NCBI RefSeq assembly: GCF_026151205.1
Contig: NC_087083.1
Location: forward strand, 8,987,460-9,051,459
Direction of reading: 5' to 3'
DNA from: Bolinopsis microptera
Taxonomy: Eukaryota; Ctenophora; Tentaculata; Lobata; Bolinopsidae
DNA: 64,000 nucleotides
Below the pieces are notes generated by a model. The model saw only the letters and a list, made by a program, of their open reading frames with translations, made no database searches and was not told where the DNA came from. This document shows, in pieces, positions 57,501 to 64,000 of the stretch (the first letter of the stretch is position 1; each line of letters opens with the position of its first letter). Made by a program: the position numbers and the translations under genes.

Positions 57501-60500
57501 GTTAGATCATTGCTTGATACTGATTTGTCGGTTGATATCACGTGACAAATAAAGTCAGATCTGGAATTCTATTATGTACTGTGATATCTCTTTAAGTTGT
57601 CTTTATTAGATGCAAGTTGAAAGTCTTTACTGTCTAATTATTGTACAGTGATTTATCCTCGCGCTGTATTACCATGCTAATTACCACGTTAATTACCATG
57701 CTAATTACGAAATGAACCGTAATATGTTTTGGTGAAATTCCAAGAACTGTGTCGTGCTTCTTTGCCGGAATCTTCACTGTCATCACGCCATTTGCGGACC
57801 ACCTCCTTGACTGTGCTATCCAGTTATTTTATCACAGAAACCTGAATGTAGCTATCTATCGGCACATTTCTGTCACTTCATCTGTCAAAATATGTCTGAA
57901 ATCTGTCTAAATCAGCCGTCACTACTATCGGTTTTTATTGCAGATTTCATGACACGACAAAATACGAAACTCATCCTTAAAAGCTATTCTACTGGTTTCA
58001 CCCTGTTTTGCTCTCACATTTAAACTGTCAGGCATTAGTAGAATTGCCAATATTATTTAGTCCAATTAGCTCTTTATCACTAACTTCACCACATTTGGTG
58101 TTTATCTTAATTGTACACTAATTATATCTACTCTCATTGTTCATAACAACTCCCTGATTGATCACCATTGACTGTGTATCATGTCACGTGACCCTTCTTT
58201 TACACGTCACCAAATAAAGGTGGTTTGTTTTTTTAAAGTTCCCGTTTCCCGTAAGTTCCCGTTTCCCGTAAGTTCCCGTTTCAAGTAAGTTCCCGTTTCA
58301 GGCAGTATAAAGTGGAAAGGTCGACATCGTGGAATACTATACGTTATTATGTTAAGGTAAGTTTTTATAATTTTGTAATTTATTTGTTAGTAATGATGCC
58401 TGATCAATTATTTAAAAAGATAAGGAAGTTAGAGTACTGTTAATTGATTAGGATGCTTGAGTTACATCCAGTAAATTTAAACAACTAATTTGGAGTGACC
58501 CCAAATCCCGTTATTAAAACACCTCCCGGTAACTAAACACCTCACGGTAAATAATATAGTGGCCCTTGGCTGCAAAGGATCAACAAATACCCACTAAAGC
58601 GGAGGATTACTCAAGAATCACTGTGTCCGTAAATAGAACACATTTCAGGGAGAATTTACAGAACAGTATACAAGCCAGAAGATATTACACCTAGAGTTCG
58701 AAATAGAGCGAGATTACAAACAAGATCTACAGATTAAATGCATCAACAATCAGCGGAGAAGTAAGTCAAGTGTAGAGTGTACCGACTAGACTACTGAGCT
58801 ATCCCTGAATTTAGGTTGAACACTGATTAGAACTGCGACATATTTGCCACAATAATTTGCACCCTTTAACGGAACGCGCGGAGCATTTTACACAGTGGCA
58901 AGGACCCAGTATCTCGTAGTGAAAACTGGCAATAGCTGCGCGGCGGTCTAGTTTGTGCCGCGCGGATACGACAATGTCATGGATTGGTTGTAGTCAAGGA
59001 TCTGACGACATTCCCGTCTATATAACTTCCGCCCCGGGGTTTGAGACTTGGGATACCTCAAGGGACCCATTAGAAACAAATTTGGCTTGGGTAGAAATTT
59101 TGGCTATGGTGCAGTTTTGCGCAATTGACCACGCCCTTTTTTGGCGCTTTTGCAACTTTAGAATCAAAATAACTCCGCTTCTAATTAGAATTAGAAGCTC
59201 AGCTTGGCTTTAAAGTTGTTCAGAATCATCACATTAAGGGGGGTAGAGCATAATTTTAAAGTCAACAGACATCGGGTTGTTGAGTTATGTGACCACACCC
59301 TTATTTACCCTCGCGAGTCGTGATTTTCACACTAAATACGAGATATCTCGGCTTCTGATTGAGCTACGTGCTCATCCTGGGCATTAAAATGTTCAGAATC
59401 ATCACATTGAGTAGGGTAGAGCACAATTTCAAAGTCCTCAGATGTCAGGTTGTTGAGTTATTAGGCCCCAACCTGTTTTTACGCTTTCGCGGGTAGCGAT
59501 TGCAGCGCTTAAAATCAAAATAACTCAGCTTCCAATTGAAGTTAGGAGCAAAACTCGGGCAGCAAAATGTTCACAATCATCATATTGAGTGGGGTAGAAC
59601 GTAGTTTCAAAGTCCTCAGACGTCAGATTGTTGAGTTATTAGGCCCCGCCCAAATGTTTACGCTCTCGCGAGTCCCGATTCGACGCTTAAAATCAAAATA
59701 ACTCTGCTTCTGATTAGAGTTAGGAACTAAACTTGGGCATAAAAATGTTCAGAATCATCACATTGAGTGGGGTAAAACGTAGTTTCAAAGTCCTCAGACG
59801 TCAGGTTGTTGAGTTATTAGGCCCACACCATAGTATTTACGCTCTCGCGAGTCGGGAGTGGACACTTAAAATCAAAATAACTCGGCTTCTGATTAGAGTT
59901 AGGAACAAAACTTGGGCATGGAAATGTTCAGAATTATCACATTGAGTGGGGTAGAACGTGGTTTCAAAGTCTTCAGACGTCAGGTTGTTGAGTTATTAGG
60001 CCCACACCATAGTATTTACGCTCTCGCGAGTCGCGAGTGGACACTTAAAATCAAAATAACTCGGCTTCTGATTAGAGTTAGGAACAAAACTTGGGCATGG
60101 AAATGTTCAGAATTATCACATTGAGTGGGGTAGAACGTGGTTTCAAAGTCTTCAGACGTCAGGTTGTTGAGTTATTAGGCCCCAACCTGTTTTTACGCTC
60201 TCGCGGGTAGCGATTGCAGCGCTTAAAATCAAAATAACTCAGCTTCCAATTGAAGTTAGGAGCAAAACTCGGGCAGCAAAATGTTCACAATCATCACATT
60301 GAGTGGGGTAGAACGTAATTTCAAAGTCTTCAGACGTCAGGTTGTTGAGTTATTAGGTCCCATCTTATTTGTATGCTCAGGCGAGTCGTGAGTCGACGCT
60401 TAAAATTAAAATAAATCTGCCTCTGATTGGAGTTAGCAAGTCAACTTGAACATACAAATTTTTAGGATTATTGAATTGAGTGGAGTAGAGCGTGGGTTCA

Positions 60501-62530
60501 AAGTCATAAGGGATCAGGCAGTTCAGGCTGTTGAGTCACTAATACTTCTGTTTATGATCTCATGTATCGAGTTCTAATACGTCTATTTATGATCTCATGT
60601 ATTGAGTTCTATTTTTCTATTTATGTTTGACGAACTTACGTCGACCTTATACGATAAATAATGTGATTATTCTTTCTTGTTCCTGGCCAAGATGAATTGC
60701 TCACAACTGCAATGGTAAAAGTAGTTTGAAAATTAAATTAATAACCAGAAAAAGTAAGTTTCGCCCAGAGCAAACAGTGAATACTCTCTAAATCCCGTAC
60801 AACCACACTCTTTCTCACTCAATGTGATAATTCTGACCATTTTTATGTCCACGTTTAGTTCCTAACTCCAATCAGAAGCCTAGTTATTTTGATTTTAAGT
60901 GTCGACTCGCGACTCGCGAAAGCGTAAAAACAGGGTTCCGCCTAATAACTCAACAACCTGACGTCTGAAGACTTTGAAACCACGTTCTACCCCACTTAAC
61001 ATGATAATTCTGAACATTTCCATGCCCAATTTTTGTTCCTAACTCTAATCAGAAGCCGAGTTATTTTGATTTTAAATGTCCACTCGCGAGAGCGTAAAAA
61101 TAGGGTTCCGCCTAATAACTCAACAACCTGACGCCTGAGAACTTTGAAACCACGTTCTACCCCACTCAATGTGATAATTTTGAACATTTCCATGCCCAAG
61201 TTTTGTTCCTAACTCTAATCAGAAGCCGAGTTATTTTGATTTCAAGTGTCCACTCGCGACTCGCGAGAGCGTAAATACTATGGTGTGGGCCTAATAACTC
61301 AACAACCTGACGTCTGAGGACTTTAAAACTACGTTCTACCCCACTCAATGTGATGATTCTGAACATTTTTATGCACAAGTTTAGTTCCTAACTCTAATCA
61401 GAAGCAGAGTTATTTTGATTTTAAGCGTCGAATCGGGACTCGCGGGAGCGTAAACATTTGGGCGGGGCCTAATAACTCAACAATCTGACGTCTGAGGACT
61501 TTGAAACTACGTTCTACCCCACTCAATATGATGATTGTGAACATTTTGCTGCCCGAGTTTTGCTCCTAACTTCAATTGGAAGCTGAGTTATTTTGATTTT
61601 AAGCGCTGCAATCGCTACCCGCGAGAGCGTAAAAACAGGTTGGGGCCTAATAACTCAACAACCTGACATCTGAGGACTTTGAAATTGTGCTCTACCCTAC
61701 TCAATGTGATGATTCTGAACATTTTAATGCCCAGGATGAGCACGTAGCCCAATCAGAAGCCGAGATATCTCGTATTTAGTGTGAAAATCACGACTCGCGA
61801 GGGTAAATAAGGGTGTGGTCACATAACTCAACAACCCGATGTCTGTTGACTTTAAAATTATGCTTTACCCCCCTTAATGTGATGATTCTGAACAACTTTA
61901 AAGCCAAGCTGAGCTTCTAATTCCAATTAGAAGCGGAGTTATTTTGATTCTAAAGTTGCAAAAGCGCCAAAAAAGGGCGTGGTCAATTGCGCAAAACTGC
62001 ACCATAGCCAAAATTTCTACCCAAGCCAAATTTGTTTCTAATGGGTCCCTTGAGGTATTCCAAGTCTCAAACCCCGGGGCGGAAGTTATATAGACGGGAA
62101 TGTCGTCAGATCCATGACTATTGGTTTCTAATTTAATTAGATGCAGTAATTAAATCCAAAATTATGATCCGTGCAAATTGAACCGGAGATTTGTACACTG
62201 GTCTAAAATTAAGTTCTGCAATTGTCATGTCATTACTTCTTTTTTATGGAAATCTAGGCACGTGCTAGCGTTCGAGTTATTATTGAGTTAAATCATAAAC
62301 ACAGGCACGCTTTAGGGTGTTGTAATTCCCTATGTTGTAACTCGACTTATAATTACCGTACAATTTTAAAACCTCTAAAAAACTCTTGCGTTACAGAAGA
62401 ACAGTTGATGTACCAGTACCGGGTAACAGGCAACACAAGATACCGGGATTACGCCTCCGAAATGGATCTAGCCTCTTGTAAGGACTATAACGACTTTAAG
62501 TTGCCTCAATATATAAACAGTCGTCCCTAA
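54529..62530 (+). CDS. DNAJB14: DNAJB12/DNAJB14-type ER membrane J-protein, 9 exons
   Basis: Exons: 54529-54655, 55014-55188, 55614-55759, 56001-56141, 56339-56469, 57300-57406, 58302-58356, 58649-58760, 62397-62530. All are GT-AG and in phase, giving 375 residues (human DNAJB14 is about 379). Family role: tail-anchored ER co-chaperone that stimulates Hsp70 in ER-associated degradation of membrane proteins. Seen: N-terminal [14 protein letters not shown] with KADKFLKKS (family hallmark); a Ser/Pro/Thr linker (exon 2); J domain with [22 protein letters not shown] including the HPD tripeptide, then [13 protein letters not shown]; Gly/Asn/Arg-rich part with [12 protein letters not shown]; one hydrophobic segment in exon 6 ([16 protein letters not shown]); and a lumenal C-terminal domain of DUF1977 type ending EQLMYQYR...[17 protein letters not shown]12 and DNAJB14 cannot be told apart here; it may be the single ancestral gene. 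Intron 8 holds a giant inverted repeat, and intron 5 a pogo-like MITE. Confidence 0.93.
55759..55793 (+). repeat. Triplicated 12-nt splice-donor repeat at DNAJB12/14 exon 3
   Basis: TGTAGGTCACAC occurs three times in tandem, starting at the last exon base. Each copy contains GTAGGT, giving three possible donors (GT at 55760, 55772, 55784) 12 nt apart. Use of the second or third would add four or eight residues (CRSH repeats) between the J-domain motifs [13 protein letters not shown] and VGNAYAVLS, without a frame change. The first donor gives the normal family sequence. Confidence 0.8.
56641..56802. mobile_element. pogo-like MITE in DNAJB12/14 intron 5
   Basis: A 162-bp element with ends CAGTAAAACTC and GTTTTACTG flanked by TA on both sides (56639-56640 and 56803-56804). 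Its subterminal motifs (CCCAATTTACCGCAAACCCC and GGTAAATTGGGG) match the 1.2 kb relic at 49679 and, in reverse, the 32-bp satellite unit. It is non-coding and probably mobilised by the full-length relative. Confidence 0.82.
58237..58301 (+). repeat. 17-bp repeat forming the acceptor of DNAJB12/14 exon 7
   Basis: AGTTCCCGTTTCCCGTA is repeated four times (58237, 58254, 58271, 58288); the last copy ends in GTTTCAG, the splice acceptor. The pyrimidine-rich units make up the polypyrimidine tract, and each also contains GTAAGT, a donor-like word. Confidence 0.85.
58991..62120. repeat. 3.1 kb inverted array of ~178-bp repeats in the last DNAJB12/14 intron
   Basis: Left arm 58991 to about 60350 and right arm about 60820-62120 are reverse complements of one another; they begin with TAGTCA-AGGATCTGACGAC and end with its complement. 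Each arm is itself a tandem array: the marker TTCA(G/C)AAT(C/T)AT recurs at 59219, 59392, 59570, 59748, 59927, 60105 and 60283, a period of 173-179 bp. About 450 bp of less regular DNA separates the arms. The array lies wholly within the intron 58761-62396, so the pre-mRNA could form a hairpin with a stem over 1.2 kb. Short open frames inside it are repeat shadows. Confidence 0.93.
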
Positions 62531-64000
62531 TTGTTACGCGAGTCAGGTTGTGTTGTTTACCATGTTTTAGATCTAAGTTATGGAAGTGTTGAAAAAAAGT
62601 GAGCCGATTTCAGATGGCCGAATTTGGGCTCTTATTTTGAATGGGTTCTTGTTTTTTTAGTCCCACAATCTTAACAACGTTTGGGACTTAAATTGTTCAA
62701 TACTGATGCAACGACTTTTATTCATTGCTTTCTTCATTTTCCCCTCCCACTTCCTATCATGAAAACTCTGGTGTTAAGATTTTAGTTTGCAGTGGATAAC
62801 CGAATCCAAATGTTGGGTTTGGAAAGTGGTGGTTTATTTCAAAATCGCGTTTGGCGTTTCATCTGATTTGTAATCGCTCTTAGTCTTATTTTTCAGATGT
62901 ATTATCCGAAATATTTGGCTACCGTTTATGTTTGAAAGTTTGACCGATATTGTATAACTGTATAATATAAGAAATTGAAATTTCTCTTGTAGTAAAGTCT
63001 TTTTCGTCTAACCTCCTTGAAGATTTTGAATTTAATAGTGTATACCAGTATACTGTTTGGGCGGTATCTTGAATTTTCGCCAAAAGCAAAACACAGAAGC
63101 AACCCAACTGTATTCTTCGGGATTTTTACTTCCAAGTTCCAGTACCTTAATTTGGTTTCATACCATAATCAATTAACTGACTAATTGGTTTCTGGGCAAA
63201 AAGTTCATCCAATCTGACATTTTCACATTTGAAAATGGGACAGAAATTGGAAAATACAAATTTTTGTTTTGTTAAGCTCTCTGCTGTGAGCTTCCTCAGA
63301 TCGAAATCAAACTTCCAGCACCTCAATCGTTACATATGCCATTTATTATTGACTGACTAATTGGTTGCGGGTGAGAAACTCAGTCAAAACTGTAAATTTT
63401 CTGTCCTGGAAATTTCATCTTCAAAAACTGAAAATGGGACAGAATTTGGGATAATATGATTTTTCAATTTTCTTCGCGATTTTGACTTAATTTGGTTTCA
63501 GACAGAAATTAGAAAAATGTATTTTTGTTGTACCTCAATTTGGTTCTCAGAAAACCTTACCGGCTCAGAAAACCTTACCCGCTGGGTTATGGATAGCTTC
63601 GGGGTTATGGTTAGGGTTAGGGTTAATTGGGATTAGGGTAAAAACCGTTTTGTACGGCTGCAAAACCATAAAAACCAAAGTCACGTGAAATTTTTGGGCG
63701 AGCGAATTAGTAAGAGCCACGAAGTAGTGCGCGCCGGGCCAGACCATTAACAATGGTCAAAGATTCGATACGGCGGAATGACAGGCTGAGCGCCGCGGCC
63801 AGTTTGTAGCGTGATGCGTTACTGGGTTAACGGGTGATACTCTTAAAATATTTGTAGCGCGATGCACTACTGGGTCGCGCGCGCATCTAATAATGCTTCT
63901 CGCGGCGAGATGCACCACTGTGCCTCACCGAGCTGCGAAGGATTGACATCGTGAATCAAGTAAAATATCTGTTCCATATATTCTCGCTAGATCGGCGAAA
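62531..64000. other. Region downstream of DNAJB12/14, no gene recognised
   Basis: Two related segments (about 63135-63240 and 63310-63440, sharing TTCCAG(T/C)ACCT(T/C)AAT and ACTGACTAATTGGTT) show a ~180-bp repeat. From 63805 a GTAGCG(T/C)GATGC(G/A)(T/C)TACTGGGT motif repeats about every 48 bp in GC-rich DNA. Confidence 0.5.
63595..63640. repeat. Short interstitial telomere-like sequence
   Basis: GGTTAGGGTTAGGGTTA followed by ATTGGGATTAGGGTA: about three perfect or near-perfect TTAGGG units, the canonical animal telomere repeat, inside non-telomeric DNA. Confidence 0.7.

Noticed and set aside
59733-61378. Repeated ~70-codon ORFs on both strands
   Set aside because: They are the same frame of the ~178-bp repeat in the two inverted arms, inside an intron.

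Overview
The window is nuclear DNA from an AT-rich, repeat-laden animal genome, most probably an invertebrate; a cnidarian would fit, but the species cannot be named from the sequence. The evidence is small phase-consistent exons with GT-AG introns, three animal-type genes, a jockey/CR1-type LINE, pogo-like and hAT-like DNA transposons, and a short TTAGGG-type stretch. No bacterial operons, CRISPR array or rRNA genes were seen. The real genes are almost invisible as long ORFs because their exons are mostly 50-230 bp; they were assembled here by following splice phase and family homology.

Layout. (1) 1-3.86 kb: minisatellites, E-box (CACGTG)-rich DNA, and a possible terminal exon at the left edge. 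(2) 3,861-11,190: a 7.3 kb element made of about 227 head-to-tail 32-bp units, enclosed by what look like the two ends of a pogo-like transposon. (3) 11.2-27 kb: no recognised gene; unusually rich in CACGTG, CCAAT, CArG, CRE-like and X-box-like motifs, often in tandem or locally duplicated DNA, plus foldback elements. (4) 27,104-42,823, minus strand: a complete 13-exon cyclin E gene (408 codons plus stop). Its introns hold a 21-bp minisatellite, E-box/CCAAT arrays, a 5'-truncated LINE with an open 815-codon frame, and a 103-copy 18-bp satellite. (5) 43-48.7 kb: retroelement relics, foldback elements and a tRNA-derived SINE-like piece. (6) 48,791-54,019, plus strand: a 10-exon gene for a 570-residue protein with an N-terminal zinc ribbon and a TFIIB/BRF-like cyclin fold; intron 2 carries a pogo-like transposon relic with a nested hAT MITE. 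(7) 54,529-62,530, plus strand: a complete 9-exon DNAJB12/DNAJB14-type ER membrane J-protein gene (375 residues); its last intron holds a 3.1 kb inverted array of ~178-bp repeats. (8) 62.5-64 kb: repeats and a short telomere-like stretch.

The three genes look like ordinary, unrelated housekeeping genes (cell-cycle kinase activation, transcription initiation, ER protein quality control). The unusual biology is in the non-coding DNA: a satellite apparently born inside a pogo-like transposon, a repeated CArG/E-box composite that even contains the cyclin E stop codon, and a large hairpin-forming intron.
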